A stretch of 64,000 bases of DNA. Origin: Nocardia altamirensis NBRC 108246. GTDB lineage: Bacteria > Actinomycetota > Actinomycetes > Mycobacteriales > Mycobacteriaceae. The notes beneath the pieces were generated by a model. That model had not been told where the DNA came from. It ran no database searches and saw nothing but the letters and a program-made list of their open reading frames with translations. Positions 15,862 to 24,234 of the stretch are shown here, one piece after another (position 1 is the first letter of the stretch; each line of letters begins with the position of its first letter). The stretch is taken from assembly GCF_001612685.1 (NCBI RefSeq), contig NZ_BDAY01000073.1, positions 1-64,000 on the forward strand, written 5' to 3'. The position numbers and the translations under genes were made by a program.

Positions 15862-18455
15862 GTGGCGGTCTCCCGTACCGGGGGCACGCCCCGGTTCCGT
15901 GTCATCGCCGACGCCGAATTCTTTCCCACCGATTCCGGCGAGACCACTCGCTCCAACGCGCGCAGATCCGCCTCCAGCGCGCGGAACAGCAGGTAGGACA
16001 CCACAAACGCGACAATACCGCCTGCGCACAGCACCCGGACGGCGAAGATCACCATCGGGATGTCGGCGGGCGGCAGGAAGGTCACGCCTGCCACCGCGAG
16101 CAACGGCACCGACGCGGCCACCGCGAGGTAGCCGTTGCAGCGCCGATCGAGGCCGCGCAGCCACACCGCGTCCTCGGCGCTGATATCGCCGTGCCGGAGG
16201 AACAGCGGATAGATGCAGCGCACCATGTAGAAGGTGAGCAGGAAGAACGGGTAGGCCACCGCCATCGCGCCACACACCACCAGCGAGGCCAGGAAGTGCA
16301 CGATCGCACTCGCCGGGAGGTCGCCGGTGACCAGCTGCAGTGCGATGGGGAAGACGAACCCGGACAGCACCCACAGCGAAAACGCCACGGCCACTGCACG
16401 ATCGCCGAGCAACAGCGCATCACGCCTGGCATGCCGCAGCGTCTCGGGGTCGTAGCGTCTGCCCTTGGCCAGCCCGTGTGGCACGGTCAGCAGGTAGCGC
16501 GACATGTACACCAGCAGCGCGATGCCGAGCGGGAACGACACCGCGTTCACCACGCCGGTGATCACCACGAAGCTGTGCTGGGCGTCCTTGGGGAGCCGGT
16601 CGATGATCAGGTGCTGGTTGTGTTGGATGTTGTACAGCGAGGCAAGCACATTCGGCAGTCCCACCGCGAGCGCGGCGACGAGCAGCCGCCACGGCCGCAG
16701 GCGCAGTCGCCAGCTGTTCGGCGCCGGGTCGACCAGCTCCCGTGCGCGTGCGTCCTGGCACAGCTCCAGTTGTCTGGCCAGCACGGCACCGGAGGCCCAC
16801 CGCCGCGCGCGCTCGGGTTCGAGGCAGGTGAGCAGCACCCGCCGCAGCGCGGCGGGACAGTCTTCGGGCACGCGTTCCAGCGCGGCCGCGTCCACCCCAC
16901 CACTGCGCCGCTCGAGCATGGCCTCGAGCGTCGTCTCGTCGCCTGCGCCACTCCCGCCCGCGGTGCTGTCGTCGAATGGTTTGGCGCCGGTGAGCAATTC
17001 CCACAGCACAACGCCGAGCGAATAGATGTCGGCGCGGGTATCCAGATCCGCCGCGGTGCGGTCGAATCCGGGATGACAGGCCTCCAGCTGTTCCGGCGAC
17101 ATATACGCCAGCGACCCACCGAAATAGGCGACCGGGCTCGTCCCTTCCACATTGCGGCTGAAGCTGATGTTGAAATCGGCGAGTTTCGGCACCGCCTCCG
17201 CGGTCAGCAACACGTTCGCCGGCTTCACGTCGCGATGCAGCACGCCCTGCGCGGACGCGTAGTCCAGCGCCTCGGCCAGCCTGCGGCCGAGCCAGGCGAC
17301 CGTCTCCGGCCAACTGAGCCCGGCGATCTCGGCGCGCACACTCGAATCCGTCGGGCGGATCTCGCCTTTCTCCTCCATCGCCGCGTCGACGCCGTCGAGC
17401 AGCAACTGGCCGTTGCGTTCGGCGGGCGGGGTGGCGCGCACCCAGCGCAGCACGTCGAGCAGCGTGCCGCCGGGCAGGAACTGCATGTAGAGCAGTCGCA
17501 GCCTGCGTGCCGTGCCCGCCTCGGCGTCGTCGAGCAGGCGCTGGTCGAAGACGCGCACGATGTAGTCGTGGTCGAGTTGGGCCAGCGTCTGCGGTTCGGT
17601 GCCGTGGTCGGCGGAGATCTTCACCGCGACCAGCCGCTGCAGCGAGCGCTGCCTGGCCAGGAAGACGCGCGCGAACGCGCCGCTGCCGAGCCCGGTCAGC
17701 AGGTCGAAATCGTCGATCCGCTGGCCGATTTCGATCCGGTCCAGTGCGGCGAAGTGGCCTGGCCGGGTGGGGATCGTGGTCGGCGCGGACGTCATCGTGC
17801 CGGTCGGCACGGAGGTCATCGTTCCGGTCTGGTCGGCGGTCACTCGGGTCACTGACGCTCGGGTCACTTCTGAACTACGAAGCGCCGTGGCCGTCTGGTT
17901 CAATTCGCTTTCGACGAAGGTGGCCTTGATGCGGGTGAGTGCCGCGATCGTCGAATCCTCCAGTGCCGCTCGCCTGGTGCTCTGATCGACATCGTCGGCG
18001 TTGAGCAGCGCGCGCAGTTCGGTCGCCTGGTGCGGATATTCGCGCAGGCATTCCCGAGGGTCGACCCGTTCGCCGCTGTGCCTGCGGATGACGAACTCCT
18101 CGTACACCAGACCCGCCGGGATGATGCCTGGTTCGAGTTCCGGAAATTCGGCGCAGTATTCGGTGAGCCGTTTGCGTGCCGCCGGTTGCTCGGCCCCCGT
18201 GCCGAGCATCGTCCTGCGCAACCAGCGATGCCGAAGATCGACTCGGATCAGCTCGAGCAGCGCCTCGGTGCGCAGGGTGTGTGCGTCCGGCAGGTACTCG
18301 GCTATCTCGGGCGGCCGCTGCGCGGATTCGGCTGCGGTGTCCGCCCACGCGGCGGAGAACGCCGCAACCGCGCTGAATTCGGCGCTGCGCGAGAGGTCGC
18401 CATAAGCGACACCGGCAGGGGTGGAATCGGAACTTCTATCGGAGTTGGCACTCAT
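15858..18455 (-). CDS. Membrane Ser/Thr protein kinase, planctomycete-type architecture
   Basis: An 865-residue protein and the first gene of a three-gene coupled operon (kinase, kinase-like, cyclase). N-terminal module at about 65-150 (LIRVDLRHRW, YCAEFPELE, CLREYP), then a Thr-rich linker at 198-231 containing two TGTMTS repeats. Kinase domain about 248-560: GSGAFARVF, K279 in VAVKIS, short TEPQTLAQLDH in place of a full alpha-C, D409 in VLHRDVKPANV, DFN at 427-429, and the activation segment GGSLAYMSPEQLEA. Six hydrophobic segments from about 640 to the end should anchor it. I recall the N-terminal module and the LADFNISFS signature from Planctomycetes kinases. Start ATG at 18455. Confidence 0.9.
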   Translation of the reverse strand: MSANSDRSSDSTPAGVAYGDLSRSAEFSAVAAFSAAWADTAAESAQRPPEIAEYLPDAHTLRTEALLELIRVDLRHRWLRRTMLGTGAEQPAARKRLTEYCAEFPELEPGIIPAGLVYEEFVIRRHSGERVDPRECLREYPHQATELRALLNADDVDQSTRRAALEDSTIAALTRIKATFVESELNQTATALRSSEVTRASVTRVTADQTGTMTSVPTGTMTSAPTTIPTRPGHFAALDRIEIGQRIDDFDLLTGLGSGAFARVFLARQRSLQRLVAVKISADHGTEPQTLAQLDHDYIVRVFDQRLLDDAEAGTARRLRLLYMQFLPGGTLLDVLRWVRATPPAERNGQLLLDGVDAAMEEKGEIRPTDSSVRAEIAGLSWPETVAWLGRRLAEALDYASAQGVLHRDVKPANVLLTAEAVPKLADFNISFSRNVEGTSPVAYFGGSLAYMSPEQLEACHPGFDRTAADLDTRADIYSLGVVLWELLTGAKPFDDSTAGGSGAGDETTLEAMLERRSGGVDAAALERVPEDCPAALRRVLLTCLEPERARRWASGAVLARQLELCQDARARELVDPAPNSWRLRLRPWRLLVAALAVGLPNVLASLYNIQHNQHLIIDRLPKDAQHSFVVITGVVNAVSFPLGIALLVYMSRYLLTVPHGLAKGRRYDPETLRHARRDALLLGDRAVAVAFSLWVLSGFVFPIALQLVTGDLPASAIVHFLASLVVCGAMAVAYPFFLLTFYMVRCIYPLFLRHGDISAEDAVWLRGLDRRCNGYLAVAASVPLLAVAGVTFLPPADIPMVIFAVRVLCAGGIVAFVVSYLLFRALEADLRALERVVSPESVGKNSASAMTRNRGVPPVRETAT

Positions 18456-18635
18456 TCCCGGACCTAGTGGCTCAGCGGATACCGCGAAATCCGCACTGGT
18501 CGGTCGTAGGAGGTAGCGGAGAAATTCCCGCCACACCCGACGCCATCGTCCCCCGAGCAGTATTCGAAATGATAACTTGCGGCACAACAGCGATCACCCG
18601 AATTCGACAACGATGCGACGGGGGATGACCAGCAC

Positions 18636-20183
18636 ATGTTCAACAAGGCCACAGCGGTGGCGGACGGCTCGCTCGCTTCCGAAACCGCTGCCACCGAGAA
18701 TTCCGCGCAGACACCGACAAGCCACCCGGCTGTCGCGAAGACGCCAGTTGCGCAGCAGCCGACGGTCCGCCGCACGGTCGTCGCCCAGGCACCGCCGAAC
18801 CACGTCGATCGAGAACTGCCTGGCACGGGCGAACCAGCTGTGGACATCGCCCGCGCCACCGCCACTGCGATCGCGGCGGGCGTCAGGGACGGATCGCTGA
18901 CCCCGACCGAGGTGGTCGACGCCGCGCTGGCCCGGATCGTTGCCGAGCACCGGATCACCAATGCCTTCAGCGTCATTCGCACCGAGAAGGCACGAACGGA
19001 GGCCGCGGCGCTGGAGCAGCGGTCCGACCTCGACGTGCTGCCGCTGGCCGGCGTGCCGATCGCGATCAAGCACAACATCCCGGTGCAGGGCGAGACGATG
19101 CGCGCAGGTTCCGCCGCCACCGACGCCCGTCCGGTCGCCGACGATCATCCGGTGGTGCGCAGGGTGCGCGCCGCAGGCGCGGTGATCGTCGGGCTGACCA
19201 CCGTTCCTGAACTCGGTCTGTGGGGTACCACCGACAGCCCGGACCGGATTACCAGCAACCCATGGAATGTCGCCCGCAGCGCCGGTGGCTCGTCGGGCGG
19301 CGCGGCCGCTGCGGTCGCCGCCGGGCTCGTCCCGATCGCGCACGGCAACGACGGGCTCGGCTCGGTCCGCATCCCCGCGGCCTGCTGCGGTGTCTTCGGC
19401 ATCAAGCCGGGCCGCTACACCGTGCCCGCGGAGATCGGCGTCGACGCCTGGTCCGGCATGGTCGAAAACGGCGTGCTGGCAACGACAGTCGCCGATGCAG
19501 CGCTCGCGCTATCGGTGCTGGCCGCCCGGTCGGACCTAGCCGAGGTGGACCCGCCTGGTCGACTACGCATCGGACTAGCCGTGGCTCCGCCGTCCCGCCT
19601 CTTTCCTGTTGATCGGCAATGGACCAACGCCGCCCGCACCGCCGCCTCGGTGGCCGCCGCGGCCGGACATCTGGTCGAGCCGACCGCGTTGCCCTACGGC
19701 GACGCGATGCTCTCGCTCTTCTTGCGCTGGTTGGTCGTCGGCTCCCGCGACGGCGCGGCGCTACCCCATCCCGAGCGGCTACAGCCGCGCACCCGCCGCC
19801 ACCTCGCGCTCGGCCGCGCGGTGCAGCGACTACGCCTGGTGCGCCCGTCTCAGGTCGATCGGGTCGAGACCCGACTACTGGAATTCTTCGAACGCTACGA
19901 CGTGGTGATCACGCCGACGCTCGCAGGCCCGCCGCCGAAGGCGCGGGCATGGCACACCTGCGGCTGGCTGCTGAATGTGCTTGCCGGCATGCGATTCTTC
20001 CCCTTCGCCCCGCTGTGGAACCTGGTCGGCTGGCCCGCCGCTTCCCTCCCGATGGGCATGCACTCCGATGTCGGAACGCCGGTGGCCGCCCAGTTCGCGG
20101 GCCCGCCTGGCAGCGAATCCACCCTGCTGCGGTTGTCCGCGCAAATAGAGGCGCTGCACCCGTGGCGGCGCACCATCAACTGA
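18636..20183 (+). CDS. Amidase (amidase signature family)
   Basis: A 515-residue protein, divergent from the kinase operon. The Ser-cisSer-Lys triad is visible: catalytic Lys in GVPIAIKHNIP, cis-Ser in the Gly/Ser-rich SAGGSSGGAAAAVAAG, and nucleophile Ser in DGLGSVRIPAACCG. The first 70 residues are Thr/Ala/Pro-rich and not a clear signal peptide. Family members hydrolyse amides to acid plus ammonia, including acylamides, indoleacetamide and Glu-tRNA-type substrates; the lack of gatC/gatB neighbours argues against GatA. The stop lies 6 bases from the convergent LysR gene, and a hairpin inside that gene may end the transcript. Confidence 0.9.
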   Translation: MFNKATAVADGSLASETAATENSAQTPTSHPAVAKTPVAQQPTVRRTVVAQAPPNHVDRELPGTGEPAVDIARATATAIAAGVRDGSLTPTEVVDAALARIVAEHRITNAFSVIRTEKARTEAAALEQRSDLDVLPLAGVPIAIKHNIPVQGETMRAGSAATDARPVADDHPVVRRVRAAGAVIVGLTTVPELGLWGTTDSPDRITSNPWNVARSAGGSSGGAAAAVAAGLVPIAHGNDGLGSVRIPAACCGVFGIKPGRYTVPAEIGVDAWSGMVENGVLATTVADAALALSVLAARSDLAEVDPPGRLRIGLAVAPPSRLFPVDRQWTNAARTAASVAAAAGHLVEPTALPYGDAMLSLFLRWLVVGSRDGAALPHPERLQPRTRRHLALGRAVQRLRLVRPSQVDRVETRLLEFFERYDVVITPTLAGPPPKARAWHTCGWLLNVLAGMRFFPFAPLWNLVGWPAASLPMGMHSDVGTPVAAQFAGPPGSESTLLRLSAQIEALHPWRRTIN

Positions 20184-20189
20184 GCGGCG

Positions 20190-21080
20190 TTACGCGCTGA
20201 CGGCGGGTTGCTGCTGTACCGAGAACCCGCCGTCGGCCGCACGGCCCGCGAATTCAAGGATGGTCGGCCTGGTGTCGTCGGCACGCCACGCGACGGCGAG
20301 CTCGCACGGCGCGAGCCCGGCGACCGGTCGGGCGGTGAGCCCGGGCCAGCGGTACATGGGCACGTTGTTCTCGGCGAGCAAACAGACGCCGAGGCCGAGG
20401 CTCACGGCCTCCAGCTTGTCCTCCGGGGTCGCCGCCTCGGCGCCGATCTTCGCCGGGCGGCCGTTGCGTGCGTCGTTGCCGAGCCAGAAGTCGCGCACCG
20501 CACCGGCTTCGGTGGGCAGCGCGATGAACGGCTCGTCGAGCAGGTCGGCGAACTCGATGGCTTCCCGGTCGGCCAGCGGGTGGTTCTCCGGGAGCAGCAC
20601 CCAGCGCGGCTCGGTGCGCAGCACCTGCCAGCGGTAGCGGTTCGGGTCGGGCAGCGGCAGCCACACCAGGGCCAGGTCCGCCTGCCTGCCGGACAGACCG
20701 CTGGACGGGTCGGTCCACGAGGCCGCGTGCAGGGCGAGCCGGTGGCCGCTCGCGCTCTCCAGGTCGTTGAGCAGTCCGCGCCCGAGCGCGGACTGGATGC
20801 CGACGCGCAGCACCTCGCCCGCCTCCTGCAGCGAGACGTTGGTGACCTCCCAGAGCTCCAGGATCTTGCGGGCGCCTTCGAGCAGTTCCTTGCCAGCGAC
20901 GGTCAGGGCGACGCTGCGCTGGTTGCGGTCGAACAGGACAACGTCGAGCTGACGCTCCAGCTGCCGGATCTGACGCGACAGCGTTGGTTGAGCGATGTGC
21001 AGCCGCTGGGCGGCGTTGGTGAAGTGCAGTTCCTCAGCGACGGCGACGAAATACCGCAGGTCGCGCAAATGCGGGTCCAT
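20190..21080 (-). CDS. LysR-family transcriptional regulator
   Basis: A 296-residue regulator with an N-terminal winged helix (LRYFVAVAEELHFTNAAQRL, then IAQPTLSRQIRQLE) and a C-terminal substrate-binding domain. The substrate-binding part is of the subgroup often annotated as CbbR/BenM-like, but the ligand cannot be read from the sequence. It is convergent with the amidase and has an open 430-base region upstream. LysR proteins usually control a divergent neighbour; here the region upstream leads to the SDR gene transcribed in the same direction, so the target is unclear. Confidence 0.92.
   Translation of the reverse strand: MDPHLRDLRYFVAVAEELHFTNAAQRLHIAQPTLSRQIRQLERQLDVVLFDRNQRSVALTVAGKELLEGARKILELWEVTNVSLQEAGEVLRVGIQSALGRGLLNDLESASGHRLALHAASWTDPSSGLSGRQADLALVWLPLPDPNRYRWQVLRTEPRWVLLPENHPLADREAIEFADLLDEPFIALPTEAGAVRDFWLGNDARNGRPAKIGAEAATPEDKLEAVSLGLGVCLLAENNVPMYRWPGLTARPVAGLAPCELAVAWRADDTRPTILEFAGRAADGGFSVQQQPAVSA
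20199..20234 (+). terminator. Hairpin in the 3' coding end of the LysR gene, probable terminator for the amidase
   Basis: Perfect 11-bp stem (20199-20209 with 20224-20234) with a 14-nt loop, 16 bases after the amidase stop. It lies inside the last codons of the convergent LysR gene, so the coding sequence doubles as a terminator. Confidence 0.6.
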
Positions 21081-21513
21081 AGCCCCTTGCTATCAGAATC
21101 GGTCCTGAATTTCCAGCCTTATCAGGCCAAAAAGTTCGGATACGGGCATCAAAACATTCGACAGGTTTGTTAGGGACAGCATATTGCCTGCGATGGTGTG
21201 ATGCACCATCGACTCCGCGAATGTTCGGCTTCCGCCCCCTTGTGCCGCCCTCGAAAACAGTTGGGCGCGTGACCAGCATAGATGATCGTTAAGGTGTGCT
21301 GTACGGCGGTGGAACGACCGATCGGGATGGTTGCCACTCAGCTGCTGATGGCCCGCTTCTGACCAGTGGGGAGTCATTTGTACCCTCTATAGTGATTTTC
21401 GTCACAAAAAGGTTTGTATTGCCGTTTGAATTGCTCCCAAACGTGCGAAAAGCGCTGCGGCCGTGGACGAATCCACGGCCGCAGCGCTCGCTTCGCAGCG
21501 ACCTGCCCACCGG
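21081..21513. other. 433-base intergenic region between LysR and SDR genes
   Basis: No supported coding frame; several short frames run through it but none has codon use or motifs of a real gene. It is relatively AT-rich. An inverted repeat GATGGT/ACCATC (21192-21197 and 21205-21210) lies about 110 bases upstream of the LysR start and could be a regulator site. The right end holds the SDR terminator. Confidence 0.55.
21451..21488 (-). terminator. Strong terminator of the ALDH-SDR operon
   Basis: Perfect 17-bp stem (21451-21467 with 21472-21488) with a CGAA tetraloop, ending 25 bases past the SDR stop on the minus strand and followed there by TTT. It is the longest perfect stem I noticed in the window. 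Confidence 0.88.
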
Positions 21514-22347
21514 TCAGGCGCTGCGTGCCCGGTCCTCGTACGCCTTGCGCCGGTCCGAATCGACATCGTCGAGGAACGCGCGACCCGAACCGAGCGCCCT
21601 GGCGATGCCGTCACCGACCGCCTCCGGCAGCAGCCCGACCAGCTGCGAGACGAGGCCGGCCACCGCGGTCACCCTGACCTTCGACTTCGGCGCGACGATC
21701 AGCGCGACGATGGCATCGGCGATCTCCTCCGGCTCGGCGGGCCGCAACAACTTCGGCGCCGTGACGCCGGAACCGAGCTCGGTGTTGGTGAGCGTCGGCA
21801 GCACCGAGGAGAAGTGCACGCCCGAGCCCCGGTACTCCTCGCGCAGGGTGTCGGTGAACCCGAGCACCGCGTGCTTGCTCGCGTTGTAGGTGGCCAGGCC
21901 GGGAATGTGCGTCTCGCCTGCGAGCGAGGCGATGTTGATGACATGCCCGCGCTGGCGCGGCAACATCCTGGCCAGGCCGAGCTTGGAACCGACAATGACG
22001 CCGTAGACGTTGATGTCGAGAATCCGGCGAGTGAGCTGGTCCGGCTCGTCGACGAACCGCCCCGTCGGCATGATGCCCGCGTTGTTGATCAACACGTCGA
22101 TCGGGCCGACGGTGCGCTCGACCTCGTCGAGGAAGCTCTCGAACGAGCCGGTGTCGGTGACGTCGAGCCTGCCGTAGTGCTCGAAGCCGCGGGCAGTGCC
22201 CGACTCCTTGACGGTGGCCTCGTCGATATCGCCGATCGCCACCTTGGCGCCGAGCGCCTGCAATGCCGTCGCGGTGGCCAAGCCGATGCCACGGGCACCG
22301 CCGGTGATCACGACGACCTTGCCGCGAACCTTCGAAGCAGCTGTCAT
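21514..22347 (-). CDS. Short-chain dehydrogenase/reductase
   Basis: A 277-residue classical SDR. The cofactor motif TGGARGIG is near residue 15, NNAG near 95, and the catalytic Tyr and Lys are in YNASKHAV; IASLAG supplies the Ser. An Asp-like residue after the second strand (GDID) suggests NAD(H) preference. The C-terminal extension after the core is longer than usual. The ATG at 22347 overlaps the stop (TGATG) of a 22-codon ORF that in turn overlaps the aldehyde dehydrogenase stop, so SDR translation appears coupled to ALDH. Together they would oxidise an alcohol to an acid via the aldehyde. Confidence 0.9.
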   Translation of the reverse strand: MTAASKVRGKVVVITGGARGIGLATATALQALGAKVAIGDIDEATVKESGTARGFEHYGRLDVTDTGSFESFLDEVERTVGPIDVLINNAGIMPTGRFVDEPDQLTRRILDINVYGVIVGSKLGLARMLPRQRGHVINIASLAGETHIPGLATYNASKHAVLGFTDTLREEYRGSGVHFSSVLPTLTNTELGSGVTAPKLLRPAEPEEIADAIVALIVAPKSKVRVTAVAGLVSQLVGLLPEAVGDGIARALGSGRAFLDDVDSDRRKAYEDRARSA

Positions 22348-22415
22348 CACTGCGCCTCGCTGGCGCTCGGCTCCGCCATGACAGGGGGTGCTGTGTCTTC
22401 GGTTCGCAAGCTCAC
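22347..22415 (-). CDS. Short bridging ORF (22 codons) ending EPSASEAQ
   Basis: It begins at GTG 22415-22413, overlapping the ALDH stop as GTGA, and ends at TGA 22349-22347, overlapping the SDR ATG as TGATG. The peptide opens VSLRTEDTAPP and ends MAEPSASEAQ. A second ORF with the same ends (MSERSERTSDTA, EPSASEAQA) lies directly before the DUF2277 gene at 25795-25878, and a 24-base segment is shared with one mismatch. The likely role is translational coupling rather than a functional peptide; this is inference. Confidence 0.55.
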   Translation of the reverse strand: MSLRTEDTAPPVMAEPSASEAQ

Positions 22416-24076
22416 TTGTTGTCTCCCTTGAGTTTCAGAACGGCAGGAATATCGATGCGGCGCAGGCCGCGGGCACCGGCGGCGCGCATGGCGCCGACCG
22501 CGAAGAGCAGCTTGGGCATCTGGTACGGGAACCAGAACAGTTCCTTCTGCTGGGTCGGCAGGATCGGCGTGGTGATCGCCTGCTGGCGGCAGTACTTGCG
22601 CACCCCGTTGGCGCCGCCCCAGCGGGCGCCGACACCGGAAAGACCCCAACCGCCCATCGGCAGCGCGAAACTGAACAGGTTGGCGAAAACGTCGTTGATG
22701 TTGACCGCGCCCGCGTTCAGCTGCCTGGCGACCCGATCGCCGCGTTCCTTGTCGCCGGTCCACACCGTCGCTGACAGCCCGTAGATCGAATCATTCGCCA
22801 GCCGAATGGCTTCCGCCTCGTCGGCGACCTTCATCACCGGCAGGGTCGGCCCGAAGGTCTCCTCGGTGATGCACGACATCGTGTGATCGACATCGACGAG
22901 CACGGTCGGCTCGAACGCGGTGCCGAACCCGGCCCGCTTGCCGCCGGTCAGCACCTTCGCGCCGGCCGCGACCGCCTCGTCGACGTGGCGCTGCACGATG
23001 TTCGCCTGATTCTCGTTGGCCAGCGCGCCGACGTCGTGCTTGGACTCGCGGTCGTCCAGGCCCTGGCGCAGCGACTTGACGTTCGCGGTCAGCTTGGCCA
23101 CGAACTCGTCGTAGACCGGCGCCTCGACATACACCCGCTCCACCGAGATACAGACCTGGCCCGAGTTGAACATGCCGCCGAACGCGATGCCGTGTGCGGC
23201 GCGATCCAGGTCGGCGTCGGCGAGCACGATGGCCGGATCCTTGCCGCCGAGTTCCAGGCTGTAGGGCACCATCCGCTCGGCGCAGGCCACGGCGATCTTG
23301 CGGCCGGTCGCGGTCGAGCCGGTGAACTGGATGTAGTCGGCGTTGGCGACGACGGCGCCGCCGGTCGCGCCTGCGCCGGTGACCACGGCGAAGACCGGCG
23401 GGGCGCCGATTTCGGCCCAGCCCCTTGCCATTTCGAGCGCGGACAGCGGCGTCACCTCGGACGGCTTGAGCAGCACGGCGGCGCCGGCGGCCAGCGCGGG
23501 GAACACATCGAGCGCGGGCATGGCCACCGGGAAGTTCCACGGCGTGATCACGCCGACCACCGGGTAGGGCTTGTACACCGTGGTCAGCTTCTTGACCCTG
23601 GCCAGCGGGCTGTGCGGTGACGGATGATCGTCGGCGAGGAACTTGGCGGCCCGGCGCGCGTAGTAGCCGACCAGGTCGGTCGCGAACGCCGGATCGATGA
23701 GCGAATCCACCCGTGGCTTACCGGTTTCCGACTGCACAACGTCGGCGATCTGCTCGGTGTTGTCGATCAGCCAGTCCTGGAACTTCAGCAGCCATTCCTT
23801 GCGGCCGTTCGGGCCGATGGCCTCCCACTCCGGCTGGTACAGCCGCAGCTCACGGACCTTCGCCGCGACCTCGTCGGCCGTCGCCACCGGCACCGTGCCG
23901 ACCAGTTCGCCGGTGCCGGGATTGTGGACCTCGAGCACGGCGGGATCGGTCGTCGGCGCGCTCGGTGCCGTAACCGCCTGCTCCGCAACCGCCTTCGGCG
24001 GCGTTGCCTTCTTCGGTGCGGTCTTGCGCGCGGGTGGCTTCTTGGTCGCGCTCGCCGCTGGCTCGGTGTTGGTCAC
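22412..24076 (-). CDS. Aldehyde dehydrogenase, succinic semialdehyde dehydrogenase-like
   Basis: A 554-residue NAD(P)-dependent aldehyde dehydrogenase. GTG at 24076 has GGGAGA 7 nt upstream and begins VTNTEPAASA; the first 45 residues are an Ala/Lys/Pro-rich tail not found in the core family. TPWNFP, the catalytic Glu in LELGGKDP and the nucleophile Cys in GMFNSGQVCISVERV are intact. The C-terminal extension (PTQQKELFWFPYQMPKLL) resembles the subgroup annotated as succinic semialdehyde dehydrogenase in actinobacteria. First gene of an operon with the SDR, divergent from a PucR regulator that probably controls it. Confidence 0.88.
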   Translation of the reverse strand: MTNTEPAASATKKPPARKTAPKKATPPKAVAEQAVTAPSAPTTDPAVLEVHNPGTGELVGTVPVATADEVAAKVRELRLYQPEWEAIGPNGRKEWLLKFQDWLIDNTEQIADVVQSETGKPRVDSLIDPAFATDLVGYYARRAAKFLADDHPSPHSPLARVKKLTTVYKPYPVVGVITPWNFPVAMPALDVFPALAAGAAVLLKPSEVTPLSALEMARGWAEIGAPPVFAVVTGAGATGGAVVANADYIQFTGSTATGRKIAVACAERMVPYSLELGGKDPAIVLADADLDRAAHGIAFGGMFNSGQVCISVERVYVEAPVYDEFVAKLTANVKSLRQGLDDRESKHDVGALANENQANIVQRHVDEAVAAGAKVLTGGKRAGFGTAFEPTVLVDVDHTMSCITEETFGPTLPVMKVADEAEAIRLANDSIYGLSATVWTGDKERGDRVARQLNAGAVNINDVFANLFSFALPMGGWGLSGVGARWGGANGVRKYCRQQAITTPILPTQQKELFWFPYQMPKLLFAVGAMRAAGARGLRRIDIPAVLKLKGDNK

Positions 24077-24234
24077 GCTGTTCTCCCACTGACGTTGTGC
24101 TGTGAACGCATGCGCTGACTGCTGTGAATCAGGACACTGAACTATGATCGTGACACAACGTTGGGGGACGTTCTTGGCGTAGTTTGTCAATGAGATCGAG
24201 CAAAATTGTGCTCGGAGAACAAATCGGAGGAGTT

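Noticed and set aside
15862..16374. Upstream extension of the second kinase frame
   Set aside because: It runs inside the first kinase gene; the GTGA overlap with GGAGA at 7 nt and the shared N-terminal module place the start at 15861.
15858..18455. DFN instead of DFG in the first kinase as evidence of inactivity
   Set aside because: Lys, HRD Asp and the Asp of DFN are kept, and I recall DFN as usual in this kinase subfamily, so inactivity is not implied.
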